DNA of 64,000 nt, taken from Flavobacteriales bacterium (GTDB lineage: Bacteria > Bacteroidota > Bacteroidia > Flavobacteriales_G > JALEGO01). Shown here piece after piece: positions 51,671 through 60,503 of the stretch (position 1 is its first letter; every line of letters starts with the position of its first letter). The translations under genes and the position numbers were made by a program. The notes below the pieces were generated by a model that worked only from the letters and a program-made list of their open reading frames with translations, had not been told where the DNA came from and made no database searches. Where the stretch lies: contig JAHDEG010000011.1 of NCBI GenBank assembly GCA_020628935.1, positions 1 through 64,000 of the forward strand. The letters are read 5' to 3'.

Positions 51671-52713
51671 AAGGGAGAGAAAGAAGTAAAAACAATCCTA
51701 GAGAAGACAAAAAATCTAGTTCAACTAGATTTTCTAAGAAAAAAGGAGACGGCAAATTCAACTCATCAAATAAAGATGAAAAAGCAAGTAAATTTGGTGA
51801 CAGAAAATTTGGATCCAAAACCTCCAATAACGAACAAAGTAAATTTGGAAGAAAAAAATTCAATACTCAAAAAAGAGACGACAAACCAGGTAGTAAGTTT
51901 GGAGATAGAAATGAGCAAGAGTATATCCCTACAAAAAAATACAAGTCGAACAGCAAAAAAAGAGTAACAGATAAAACAACTAAAAAAGGAGAGTCTGACG
52001 GAACCACCAGACTTAATAAATACATTGCAAATGCTGGTATTAGCTCAAGAAGAGAAGCTGATGTTTTAATTGCTACCGGCACTGTACAGGTAAATGGCGT
52101 TGTTATAACTGAAATGGGTTATAAAGTAAAGCCTGGAGATAAAGTTGTGTATGCAGGAGAAAAAATAAAAAATGAAAAACTAGTCTATTTACTCCTCAAC
52201 AAACCAAAAGATCATATAACAACTTCAAAAGACCCCCAAAACAGGCGTACAGTATTACAATTGGTAGATAAAGCCTGCAAAGAAAGAATTTATCCAGTAG
52301 GCCGACTTGATAGAAACACAACAGGACTTCTATTACTGACAAATGATGGTGATTTAACTAAAACATTAACTCATCCTAAACATGGTGTGAAAAAGATCTA
52401 CCATGTTGTTGTAGATAAAGCTTTATCAAAAGGAGACATTTTACAACTACAAAAAGGAGTTAAGCTAGAGGATGGCATAGTAAAAGCTGATAAAGCAAGT
52501 TTTATAGAGGGAAAGAGCAATAGAAAAGAAATAGGAATTGAGCTTCATTCAGGCAAAAACCGAGTTATTAGAAGAATGATGGAAGCTTTAGGCTACAATG
52601 TAACAAAACTCGATAGAGTTTATTTTGCTGGATTAACAAAAAAAGGAATTGAGCGAGGAAAATTCCGTTTTTTATCTGAAAAAGAAGTTCAATACTTAAA
52701 ATTACAAGGCTAG
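51667..52713 (+). CDS. RsuA/RluB-family pseudouridine synthase with long basic N-terminus
   Basis: The 348-residue product has a Lys/Ser/Asn-rich N-terminal extension (1-112), an S4 RNA-binding domain at about 114-160, and a catalytic domain with D215 in G-R-L-D-R-N-T-T-G. It converts uridine to pseudouridine in rRNA; RluB (23S U2605) is the most likely member. The disordered basic extension is common in Bacteroidota versions and may aid rRNA binding. The gene overlaps rfaD by ATGA. Confidence 0.88.
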   Translation: MKGRERSKNNPREDKKSSSTRFSKKKGDGKFNSSNKDEKASKFGDRKFGSKTSNNEQSKFGRKKFNTQKRDDKPGSKFGDRNEQEYIPTKKYKSNSKKRVTDKTTKKGESDGTTRLNKYIANAGISSRREADVLIATGTVQVNGVVITEMGYKVKPGDKVVYAGEKIKNEKLVYLLLNKPKDHITTSKDPQNRRTVLQLVDKACKERIYPVGRLDRNTTGLLLLTNDGDLTKTLTHPKHGVKKIYHVVVDKALSKGDILQLQKGVKLEDGIVKADKASFIEGKSNRKEIGIELHSGKNRVIRRMMEALGYNVTKLDRVYFAGLTKKGIERGKFRFLSEKEVQYLKLQG

Positions 52714-52755
52714 AATTTTCATGCCTTGTTTAAAAGTTTATATTTGAAATAATAA

Positions 52756-53286
52756 ATGCGCAAAACCCTATCATACATTAAACAAATATCACTCTTCGTG
52801 GTAATGTTGTTTGCCGTTCTGAGTTTTCAGAACCAGTATGATACCAATGCAAAAATTAAAAGTTTGTTCATTTATAACTTTGCAAAGTATATTGAGTGGC
52901 CTAGCTCTTACAAGCAAGGTGATTTTATAATTGGTATTCTTGGAGATCACCCTGTATATAAAGAGCTCAATAATATGGCACAAACTAAAAAAGTTTTCGA
53001 TCAGCCAATTCAAGTAATAAAGTTTAGTAATGTAAATGAAATTCAAAAATGCCATATGCTTATAATACCTAGGCAAATGACCTCAAAAATATCGCAATCT
53101 AAAGCTAAAATTCAGCCCTACAATACGCTTTTGGTAACAGAAAAAATAGGTGTGGGAAAATCATCAGACATTAATTTCGTTATCTCCGAAAACAAGCAAA
53201 AGTTTGAACTGAATCAAAATAACTTAGCTAAGAAAGACTTAAAAGTAAGCAACAACCTTGTATCACTAGCAATTGCAGTAAAATAA
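52756..53286 (+). CDS. YfiR-family (DUF4154) periplasmic protein
   Basis: The 176-residue product has an N-terminal hydrophobic segment and the DUF4154/YfiR core I-Y-N-F-A-K-Y-I-E-W-P and I-G-I-L-G-D-H-P. YfiR-type proteins are periplasmic repressors of membrane diguanylate cyclases; here no such enzyme is adjacent and the partner is probably the SpoIIE protein two genes on. The next gene's ATG follows its TAA directly, so the three-gene set is one operon. Confidence 0.85.
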   Translation: MRKTLSYIKQISLFVVMLFAVLSFQNQYDTNAKIKSLFIYNFAKYIEWPSSYKQGDFIIGILGDHPVYKELNNMAQTKKVFDQPIQVIKFSNVNEIQKCHMLIIPRQMTSKISQSKAKIQPYNTLLVTEKIGVGKSSDINFVISENKQKFELNQNNLAKKDLKVSNNLVSLAIAVK

Positions 53287-54177
53287 ATGGATATTAAAAA
53301 ACATATAATATTAATCTTCTTTGCATTTACTTGCTTGGCTCCCTCCTTTGGCCAAGCGAGTAAAATAAAGCAAGCATTAGACTTGTTTAAGCAAAGTAAA
53401 TTAGATTCGGCTGGTTTAATTATAGATCAAGCGATTGAGAATGAAGAAACAAAAGAAAAGTCATCTACCTATTACTATGCAGGTATTATTTATAAGGAGA
53501 AGTACAATAAGCAGCAAAAAGATGACAAAGCTTCGCCAGCTAGAGATAAAGCTATAGAGTACTTTAATACATTTTTGAAACTAAATGAAGATGAAAAATT
53601 AGTTCCCCCCATTAAAAAAAGTATCGACTATTTAATTAACACTATTTATAACGATGCTGTGGTACTATTAAATACTGAAACCTATGATCAATCTATAACT
53701 CTTTTTGAAAAATATAAAAAACTGCAGGCATACGCAGATCCTACTAAAGACATCAATAAAATCAACATTCAATATAATTTAGTATTAGGTCAGGTATACT
53801 CAGATTTATACGACAAAAACGAAGAAAATAAAACTGAATTCTTCGAAAAAACAGCAAATACTTATTTAAAAGTGTTACAAGATGACCCTGAAAACTGGGG
53901 AGCTAATTATAATTTAGGCATTCATTACTATAATGAAGCTGTAAACAGAATTAAAGCTTTAGAATATGATGTAGATTTAGTAACTCTAGATATGCTAGAA
54001 GGCGAATACATTGGGCTTTTTAAAATGGCCTTGCCCTACATGCAAAAAGCTTATCAAATGAATCCAAACAGAAAGGAAACAATCATAGGACTATCTGGTA
54101 TTTATTACAGCCTTAAAGACTATGACAGGTCAGACGAATACACTGAGAAATTAAAGAAACTAGAGGAAGAAAAATAG
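53287..54177 (+). CDS. Secreted TPR protein of a YfiR-TPR-SpoIIE operon
   Basis: The 296-residue product has a signal peptide (ending F-G-Q-A) and at least four helical TPR-like repeats, including I-E-Y-F-N-T-F-L-K-L-N-E and N-W-G-A-N-Y-N-L-G-I-H-Y-Y-N. TPR domains act as protein-docking surfaces, in this case in the periplasm. It lies between the YfiR and SpoIIE genes with 0 and 12 base spacing, so a shared sensory complex is likely but unproven. Confidence 0.85.
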   Translation: MDIKKHIILIFFAFTCLAPSFGQASKIKQALDLFKQSKLDSAGLIIDQAIENEETKEKSSTYYYAGIIYKEKYNKQQKDDKASPARDKAIEYFNTFLKLNEDEKLVPPIKKSIDYLINTIYNDAVVLLNTETYDQSITLFEKYKKLQAYADPTKDINKINIQYNLVLGQVYSDLYDKNEENKTEFFEKTANTYLKVLQDDPENWGANYNLGIHYYNEAVNRIKALEYDVDLVTLDMLEGEYIGLFKMALPYMQKAYQMNPNRKETIIGLSGIYYSLKDYDRSDEYTEKLKKLEEEK

Positions 54178-54189
54178 GCCAATATATTT

Positions 54190-55962
54190 ATGGATAAATT
54201 AAAATTTTCTATAAGTTGGATTATTGGCGTTGGTTTTGGCGTATTAATCCTATTTATACTTTTTGTTAACCTTAAAACAGTTCTAACCCTAGAGGATAGT
54301 ACTAAAGTAAATAAAGAAATTGTGGAGGTTCACTCCCCTTCTGTAGATGCACTCCAAGAGCTAAAAATTCAAATTCTACAATCAAAAGCTTTAATAAATC
54401 ATTGGGTAAATAGCGATTTGGACATCAGAGATGCCAATAAACAAGAACTTATTAAGTTAATTGAAAACAGTTATCCTGAACTTAAAGACAAAATTTATAC
54501 CATCTCACAAAGATGGAGCCGAGAAGACATTTTAAGCATTGATGAAATTTTCTCTCAAGTGGGGCTTTTATTTTCTAATCACGAAGTCATTAAACAATCA
54601 CTACAGTCAACTGAAGATTATAGAGACCCCTTTTTACTATTCACTGCTCAAGATTATATTGCTGAGCAAGGCGAAATAACTGTTAAAACAAATCAAATTA
54701 TTGAGTTACTAGATAAACTAATAGCTGTACAGAGAGATTATACTAAAAAAGATACTAAAGAAATGGTTAGATCTTTTGCCGATCTTGAGTTCTTTGCAAG
54801 AGATTTAGGTATTGTAATTATACTTTTAGGTATAATTATAGCATTTTTAACCATCAGATCAATTGTTAGACCCGTTACTGAAGTCAAAAACCAACTCATA
54901 CAATTAGGAAAGGGTATTATCCCAGAGAAAAAAATGAAACCAAGAGGTAAAGAGATTGGTGAAATGGCAAAAGCTCTCAACCAGCTATTAGACGGTTTTA
55001 CAAGAACAAAAGAGTTTGCAACTCAAGTAGGTTCTGGAAATTTCCATGCTAATTATGAACCACTAAGCGATCAAGATACCCTTGGCCATTCATTGCTACG
55101 AATGAGGCAGGACTTGCATGAACTAACCAGTGATCTCGAACAAAAAGTACTCGTTAGAACCGAAAAAATTGGCGAGCAGAAAAAAGAGATTGAGGTACTA
55201 CTAAAACACACTACAGATAGTATTGTGTATGCAAAACGTATACAAGAAGCAATATTACCATCAGACCAATATGTAAGAAACGTACTTCCCGACTCCTTTT
55301 TCTTCTACATCCCTAAAGACATTGTTAGTGGTGATTTTTATTGGGTGCATAACGAAGGAGATGAAGTGTTTTTTGGAGCAATAGATTGTACAGGCCATGG
55401 TGTACCGGGTGCATTCATGACAATTATTGGACACAACGGATTAGCGAGAGCCGTACGACAAGTCGAGAACCTAACTCCAGCCAAAATTTTAGATGTCCTA
55501 AATCAAGAAGTACAAGCTACATTTGAGCAAGCAGGTGATGGCGCATCAATAAAAGATGGTATGGACGCAGCCATTTGCTCAATAAATAACAAAACTCTAG
55601 AACTGCAATACGCAGGAGCCTATAACCCTCTATTTTACGTAAGAAATAACGAATTACATGAGATAAGAGCTGATAAGTTTCCGGTTGGCGCACAGTACAC
55701 CGATGAGAAAAAGCATTTTACTAACCACTCTATTCAACTCCAAAAAGATGATGTTGTGTATATATTTTCAGATGGTTATGCCGATCAATTTGGAGGACCA
55801 AGAGGAAAAAAATTCATGTATCGAAAATTCAGAGAATTACTCATTAACTCACATCATTTACACATGAGTAAGCAAGAGCAAATATTAAGAAAAGAATTTC
55901 TGGCTTGGAAAGGCGACCTCGAACAAGTGGATGATATTTTAGTCATAGGCTTAAGAGTCTAA
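54190..55962 (+). CDS. Membrane SpoIIE-type PP2C phosphatase with HAMP domain
   Basis: The 590-residue product has a transmembrane helix at about 8-28, a periplasmic helical domain, a second helix at about 200-220, a HAMP linker with coiled coil (about 225-350), and a SpoIIE/PP2C domain with G-D-F-Y-W, D-C-T-G-H-G-V-P-G-A-F-M-T and a late S-D-G-Y-A-D motif. Such proteins dephosphorylate anti-sigma antagonists or similar proteins. Its operon partners are periplasmic, so the signal probably comes from outside. No downstream STAS gene is in the window. The call is firm, the target open. Confidence 0.92.
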   Translation: MDKLKFSISWIIGVGFGVLILFILFVNLKTVLTLEDSTKVNKEIVEVHSPSVDALQELKIQILQSKALINHWVNSDLDIRDANKQELIKLIENSYPELKDKIYTISQRWSREDILSIDEIFSQVGLLFSNHEVIKQSLQSTEDYRDPFLLFTAQDYIAEQGEITVKTNQIIELLDKLIAVQRDYTKKDTKEMVRSFADLEFFARDLGIVIILLGIIIAFLTIRSIVRPVTEVKNQLIQLGKGIIPEKKMKPRGKEIGEMAKALNQLLDGFTRTKEFATQVGSGNFHANYEPLSDQDTLGHSLLRMRQDLHELTSDLEQKVLVRTEKIGEQKKEIEVLLKHTTDSIVYAKRIQEAILPSDQYVRNVLPDSFFFYIPKDIVSGDFYWVHNEGDEVFFGAIDCTGHGVPGAFMTIIGHNGLARAVRQVENLTPAKILDVLNQEVQATFEQAGDGASIKDGMDAAICSINNKTLELQYAGAYNPLFYVRNNELHEIRADKFPVGAQYTDEKKHFTNHSIQLQKDDVVYIFSDGYADQFGGPRGKKFMYRKFRELLINSHHLHMSKQEQILRKEFLAWKGDLEQVDDILVIGLRV

Positions 55963-56026
55963 CTAAATACAATTTTTTAAAGAAATAAATTATTTATTAT
56001 CTTAAAAAGAAACGTGCTCTAATTAA

Positions 56027-57814
56027 ATGAAACTGAAACTATCCATATTATTTACTATAACCGCACTATTGAGTGTCCATAATTTAATTGCGCAAAACTA
56101 TGTAAATAATACTGGAGGTGACATTTTTGTATCAAATGGAGCATTGCTTCATATTAATGGAGGCATTACGAACAGCGGCATAGCAGCATCAATAACCAAT
56201 AATGGAACCTTACAAGTAAAAAATGCTGATACACCCGGCAATATTAATCTAACCAACAGCTCATCCATGCTTGGTGAAGGGCAATATAGGCTAGAAGGTG
56301 ACTGGGTAAATAATGCAAACTTTATTTCCGGAGGAGCGAATAATCAAAGTGAAGTAGTATTTGATGGAGATAATCAAAAAATTAGTGGACCAGTAATTAC
56401 TTCATTTTACGATTTAGAAATGGGAAATAGTGCTACTATTAAAACATTAGAAATAAATACCCGAGTAAAAAACACCCTTAACCTTAACAATAATGAATTA
56501 CAGGTAGGTAATTATTCTCTAGTAGTTGAAAACCCAGCAGTAAATGCAATCTTATACGATAATATTTTCCAAGACGAAGGCTTTGTTTCAACAGATTTAG
56601 GAGGTAGATTAGCAAGATTTACAAATAGCTCAATAGAATATTTATTCCCAATGGGTTCAGGTTTAGGAACAAAAAGGTATAGAAAAATTGAAATCACTCC
56701 AGATGGTTTAGCACCAGATACCTTCTCTGTAACATTTAAAAATAACGATCCAACTTTAGATGGATTTAACAAAGACAATATCGATAGTCAGATATGTGCC
56801 GTTAACCCCAGTTATTATCACATAATTCAACCAAGTGGGAACTCCACTGCATCTATAGAATATTATTTTGATCCAATCAATGATGGAGCCAATTTTCAAC
56901 ATATTTCACAGTGGAATATCCCTCAAAATAATATTTGGAACAACATTAATCAATCAATCGCGTCCGTAACCGCAGGTAACTACCTCTCTATTAAACTTTT
57001 AAACTGGAGTACCTATACAAATCCTGAATTTATTTTAAGCCTAAAACAACAATCGGCTCCCAATATTACAGGCCCTTCATTCATTTGCTATGGCCTCGAT
57101 AGCCTAATATTTAACGCAATTGGCTCTACAGCACCTTACGAATGGAATTTCCCGCCCGGAGTAAATATATTATCAAACCCTGACTCCAGTACCGTTTTAG
57201 TAAATTGGGGGTATGCGGCAGACACTGTTTTCGTGCAAGGTAACGCAACAAGCTTATGCCCATCTTCCCCAGGTAATTTTCCGGTATTAGCAAGCAATTT
57301 ATTAAACACAAATTTTACAACAGATAGCAATTATACGTTGGCACAACAACCAGTAATTTTCACTGATGTGAGTACAAGTAATATAAATTATTGGCAATGG
57401 CAATTTGGTGATAGCACAACAAGTAACGAGCAAAATCCCATTCACATATATGCCCAACCAGGCGAGTATACAGTAATATTTACAGGCAAAGATTCAACTG
57501 GCTGCGGAGACACCTCAATGACAACAGTATTTGTTGATGAGTACATCGAATTCCCCAACGTTTTTAGCCCCAATGGAGATGGCCTTAACGACAATTTTAC
57601 CATACCATTTGCCGTTAAAGACGGGGAGTATTTATTAAGCGTTTACAACAGATACGGCCAATTATTATTTCAATCACCCTCCTACCAATTAACCTGGGAC
57701 GGTACAGCAAACTCCGGTCAGCAGGCCCCAGACGGCACCTACTACTACAAACTTGACGCTCTTACTCCCGAAAAAAAGTACAATCGCGCAGGTTACATTA
57801 CACTGGTTAGGTAA
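56027..57814 (+). CDS. PKD-domain surface protein with T9SS type B sorting domain
   Basis: The 595-residue product has a signal peptide ending I-A-Q, a beta-rich body with G-D-W-V-N-N-A-N-F and similar repeats, a PKD domain at about 435-505 (W-Q-W-Q-F-G-D-S-T-T-S-N-E-Q-N-P), and the type B tail beginning V-F-S-P-N-G-D-G-L-N-D and containing W-D-G-T. It is exported by the type IX system and is likely large-scale surface material, as in gliding-associated SprB-like proteins. It follows the SpoIIE operon by 64 bases, with its own control. Confidence 0.9.
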   Translation: MKLKLSILFTITALLSVHNLIAQNYVNNTGGDIFVSNGALLHINGGITNSGIAASITNNGTLQVKNADTPGNINLTNSSSMLGEGQYRLEGDWVNNANFISGGANNQSEVVFDGDNQKISGPVITSFYDLEMGNSATIKTLEINTRVKNTLNLNNNELQVGNYSLVVENPAVNAILYDNIFQDEGFVSTDLGGRLARFTNSSIEYLFPMGSGLGTKRYRKIEITPDGLAPDTFSVTFKNNDPTLDGFNKDNIDSQICAVNPSYYHIIQPSGNSTASIEYYFDPINDGANFQHISQWNIPQNNIWNNINQSIASVTAGNYLSIKLLNWSTYTNPEFILSLKQQSAPNITGPSFICYGLDSLIFNAIGSTAPYEWNFPPGVNILSNPDSSTVLVNWGYAADTVFVQGNATSLCPSSPGNFPVLASNLLNTNFTTDSNYTLAQQPVIFTDVSTSNINYWQWQFGDSTTSNEQNPIHIYAQPGEYTVIFTGKDSTGCGDTSMTTVFVDEYIEFPNVFSPNGDGLNDNFTIPFAVKDGEYLLSVYNRYGQLLFQSPSYQLTWDGTANSGQQAPDGTYYYKLDALTPEKKYNRAGYITLVR

Positions 57815-57819
57815 AACTT

Positions 57820-57910
57820 GGGCGTTCCCCTTAAAAACGGGTCGCGCTATCACTCATACGCTTCATTCCGCAAAAGCTACATTGCAGGGTAATCCGTTCT
57901 ATCACTAACG
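57820..57910 (+). repeat. REP-like intergenic repeat, copy 2
   Basis: It starts GGGCGTTCCCC, contains GGGTCGC and ends CACTAACG, in the opposite orientation to the copy at 41018-41110. The middle differs, so the family is defined by its ends. It directly follows the T9SS type B gene and may act as a transcript end. Confidence 0.65.
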
Positions 57911-58071
57911 CAATAAGCTATAATAACTACTAGTTAAAGTATCACTTTTTATAATTCATTACTCTAAATTAAACTAAACTCATTATACAATTTTATCTAT
58001 ATTAGTTAAAATGCTTTATTGTGCTCCACCAATAGATTTTGTATAAATACCTAGTACTAAAAACTTAAATC

Positions 58072-58404
58072 ATGAAAGAAGAAAAAAAGCAAGAAATATT
58101 CACCAAGTTTTACGAAAACGTGAATATGGCTCCATCCGAACTTGAGAAATGGCTTGAAACTGACAAATCAAAATCAGTTGGTCAGGATAGTGGTAACAGA
58201 GAATCTATTGGACATAAAAGTGGTAAAAAGATTATAGAAATAAAAAACACTAAAAAATCTGAGTTGACCAATGAAAATTACGAGCATATGAAAAAAGTAA
58301 ACTCTTATATAGCCAGACACACAGCTCAAAAACCTGATGGGGATATAGAAGAATCTAATTGGAGGTATTCACTAAAAAACTGGGGGCACGATCCCTTAAA
58401 ATAA
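58072..58404 (+). CDS. DUF3140-type protein
   Basis: The 110-residue product has the family's helical start I-F-T-K-F-Y-E-N-V-N-M-A-P-S-E-L-E-K-W-L-E-T and an internal S-G-K-K-I-I-E-I-K-N. A conserved C-terminus with W-R-Y-S-L-K-N-W-G-H-D-P is present. The family is common in soil and marine bacteria and is of unknown function; DNA or histone-like associations have been proposed only by annotation. It is alone with its own promoter region. Confidence 0.8.
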   Translation: MKEEKKQEIFTKFYENVNMAPSELEKWLETDKSKSVGQDSGNRESIGHKSGKKIIEIKNTKKSELTNENYEHMKKVNSYIARHTAQKPDGDIEESNWRYSLKNWGHDPLK

Positions 58405-58453
58405 ATCTCATGATTTTTAGTTGAAAAAGTCCAACTTCCTAACAACTACCAAG

Positions 58454-58701
58454 ATGGAACTATTTAAAAAAGAGAATACTCTAGAGAAATGAGGTCAGAA
58501 ATAAAATCATATAATTCAGAAGATTTCTGCAAAGAGTATTTTAATGCTAGTCCTGAGTTAGATACTAATTAAACCTACATCACCTACTGTTCATATGGTT
58601 TGAGAAGTGTGAATGTCAAAAATATTCTAAGAGAATTAGGCTTTAAGAACGTATTTAATGGTGGATCACAATCTGATTTAGAAACCATCATCAAGAAATA
58701 A
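58454..58701 (+). pseudogene. Rhodanese-like pseudogene
   Basis: From the ATG at 58489 a frame of 24 codons runs to an in-frame TAA at 58570-58572, then continues without a break to TAA at 58699-58701. The second half reads Y-C-S-Y-G-L-R-S-V-N-V-K-N-I-L-R-E-L-G-F and N-V-F-N-G-G, which matches the catalytic loop (Y-C-R-x-G-x-R-S) and the following helix of rhodanese domains. A 12-codon frame from 58454 in another phase may be the displaced N-terminus. The broken gene lies just before a small ferredoxin-fold protein gene. A sequencing error could also explain the stop. Confidence 0.6.
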
Positions 58702-58711
58702 ATGAAGTGAG

Positions 58712-58921
58712 ATGATACATATATTCAAAACCTCTGTTGAAACAGTGGAAGAAATAAAAATACTTGAACCTATTATCAATGAGTTGTTCTCATCTACAAA
58801 ATGGAATTTTGACTTGGAAGATTGTAATAATATTTTCAAGGTTAAAATACCCGAAAATAATATAACTCATCTTAAATCTATCTTCAAAACTCATAATTTT
58901 GAGTGTAAAGAAACATTTTAA
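58712..58921 (+). CDS. Small protein resembling heavy-metal-associated domains but lacking CxxC
   Basis: The 69-residue product has a beta-alpha-beta-beta-alpha-beta pattern with K-I-L-E-P-I-I-N-E-L and W-N-F-D-L-E-D-C-N-N-I-F-K-V, as in proteins related to copper chaperones in Bacteroidota, but there is no M-x-C-x2-C metal site, only single cysteines. It may be a degenerate or non-metal-binding member. It begins 10 bases after the rhodanese remnant and was perhaps once its operon partner. Confidence 0.55.
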   Translation: MIHIFKTSVETVEEIKILEPIINELFSSTKWNFDLEDCNNIFKVKIPENNITHLKSIFKTHNFECKETF

Positions 58922-59080
58922 AGGTTCAGCATCAGATAATTTGCGTCATTTGAAGAAATAAATATCGCTTAACAAGCGTAAGAACAAGTATAAGTGATGA
59001 CTCAATTTTTAATAACTTTAACAGCAAACATTTACTACTCTTTCTAATAAACGTTAAATTGGAAGAAAATTAAACACCTC

Positions 59081-59665
59081 ATGAGATCAATTATTTTCTT
59101 AATTACCTTTTTACTATCAGCTACTTATTTAACTGCTCAAGAAAACACACAAAGTATTCAATGGATGTCTTTTTCTGAAGCCGTAGAAGCAAGAGCTAAA
59201 TTTATGACTGAAAATGCTGATGCAATTCAACAGAGAAAAGTAGCTCCTAAAAAAATATTTATCGATGCGTATACAAATTGGTGTGGATGGTGCAAAAAAA
59301 TGGATGCGACTACATTTAAAGACCCTGCCGTAGTTAATTACATGAATCAGAACTACTATGCCGTTAAACTTAATGCAGAAATGCACGATACGATAGTATA
59401 TAACGGGCACAAATTTTTTAACCCGGCTCCTAAAGGTAAAAAAGGTACGCACACATTAGCATCTTCGCTAATGGATAATAAAATGTCGTATCCTACTTAT
59501 GTTATAATGGATGAAAATATTAATAGAGCAGCAGTTTTCCCTGGATATAAAAGAACCCCTGAATTTTTTGGTATACTAACATTCTTTGGTTCAAACGAGT
59601 ATTTGCGGTATAAAGAGCAAGTAGAAAAGGCGTATGACATACAGCAAAAAGCAGGACAAAAATAA
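59081..59665 (+). CDS. Secreted thioredoxin-family protein (DUF255/thioredoxin-7 like)
   Basis: The 194-residue product has a signal peptide ending L-T-A-Q and a thioredoxin domain with the active site W-C-G-W-C (C68, C71) followed by K-K-M-D-A-T-T-F-K-D-P. Long insertions after the active site are typical of this branch. It acts in the periplasm or on the cell surface, probably as a disulfide reductase. There is no clear partner reductase nearby. Confidence 0.88.
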   Translation: MRSIIFLITFLLSATYLTAQENTQSIQWMSFSEAVEARAKFMTENADAIQQRKVAPKKIFIDAYTNWCGWCKKMDATTFKDPAVVNYMNQNYYAVKLNAEMHDTIVYNGHKFFNPAPKGKKGTHTLASSLMDNKMSYPTYVIMDENINRAAVFPGYKRTPEFFGILTFFGSNEYLRYKEQVEKAYDIQQKAGQK

Positions 59666-59725
59666 GCCCGTGAAGTTTTTATAACTTTAATGCAAAAATT
59701 ATTTTTCAAATTAGGAGTAAAACAT

Positions 59726-59733
59726 TAACTTCG
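59726..59733 (+). promoter_or_regulatory. Possible -7 promoter element of rplS
   Basis: TAACTTCG matches TAnnTTTG at seven of eight positions and lies 19 bases before the rplS start. No convincing -33 element is visible. Confidence 0.35.
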
Positions 59734-59752
59734 CAATTCAATTTTTTGAATC

Positions 59753-60115
59753 ATGAATCCAATTATCAAGGAAATACAGTCAGAGTTATCGCCAATCACT
59801 GCTAATGCAGATTTCAAATCAGGTGATACTGTAGCGGTTAGTTACAGAATTAAGGAAGGAGAAAAAGAAAGAATTCAGATTTTCCAAGGTGTTGTTATTC
59901 AAAGAAACGGTTCTGGAAGCAGCGAAACTTTTACAGTTAGAAAAATGTCTAACGGTATTGGTGTTGAAAGAATTTTCCCAATTGCTTCTCCAATGATCGC
60001 AGAGATCAAAGTTAATAAGAGAGGTGTTGTAAGAAGAGCTAAAATATATTACCAAAGAAATCTTACTGGTAAAGCTGCTCGTATTAAAGAAAAAGTATTC
60101 GTTAAAAAGAAATAA
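59753..60115 (+). CDS. rplS: 50S ribosomal protein L19
   Basis: The 120-residue product has the family's compact SH3-like body: [35 protein letters not shown] and A-K-I-Y-Y-Q-R-N. It lies at the 30S-50S interface. A strong terminator follows the stop codon, so it is expressed alone rather than with rpsP-rimM-trmD as in some bacteria. Confidence 0.97.
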   Translation: MNPIIKEIQSELSPITANADFKSGDTVAVSYRIKEGEKERIQIFQGVVIQRNGSGSSETFTVRKMSNGIGVERIFPIASPMIAEIKVNKRGVVRRAKIYYQRNLTGKAARIKEKVFVKKK

Positions 60116-60135
60116 TTATTACTTTGTAATAATCC

Positions 60136-60171
60136 AAAAACCCCAAAACGCGTTGCGTTTTGGGGTTTTTT
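60136..60171 (+). terminator. Rho-independent terminator after rplS
   Basis: A perfect 16-bp stem (60136-60151 and 60155-60170) encloses a GTT loop and ends in a T run. The core ACGC-GTT-GCGT is shared with the terminator at 61661-61709. It could act in both directions. Confidence 0.9.
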
Positions 60172-60503
60172 GTTCTAAACTACATCTCTTTCTCTGTTTT
60201 CACAAGACAAAATATTCACACATCTTCTGATAAAATTTTAAGTCAATTCGGCCGCATTTATCTCTCAGCTGAATTTCCTTCTTTGCTATATACTATTTAA
60301 AGTACCCTACTAACAGTCTTCTAATCTTATCTTCTGTAGAGATCCTTCTACATTCTAGGCAAATCATCCACAAACAACCATTTGAAAATTCTCAGTAAAA
60401 GAAATGATCTACTGATAAACAGATACTTAAGAATAATTAATTGTGTGGTAGAAATATTGCATTAAGTAGATTATAACAATTAAATTAATCTTAAATAATA
60501 AAT
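60172..60503. other. Intergenic stretch with no recognisable feature
   Basis: About 330 bases without a coding frame of useful length. The SDR promoter must be here, but I see no well-formed -33/-7 pair, and no repeat or RNA structure stands out. Confidence 0.5.

Noticed and set aside
58570..58572. Recoded stop (selenocysteine or readthrough) in the rhodanese remnant
   Set aside because: The stop is TAA, not UGA, there is no SECIS-like hairpin, and the surrounding sequence looks like simple decay.
58712..58921. The 69-residue protein as a copper chaperone
   Set aside because: It lacks the M-x-C-x2-C metal site, so no metal binding should be claimed.
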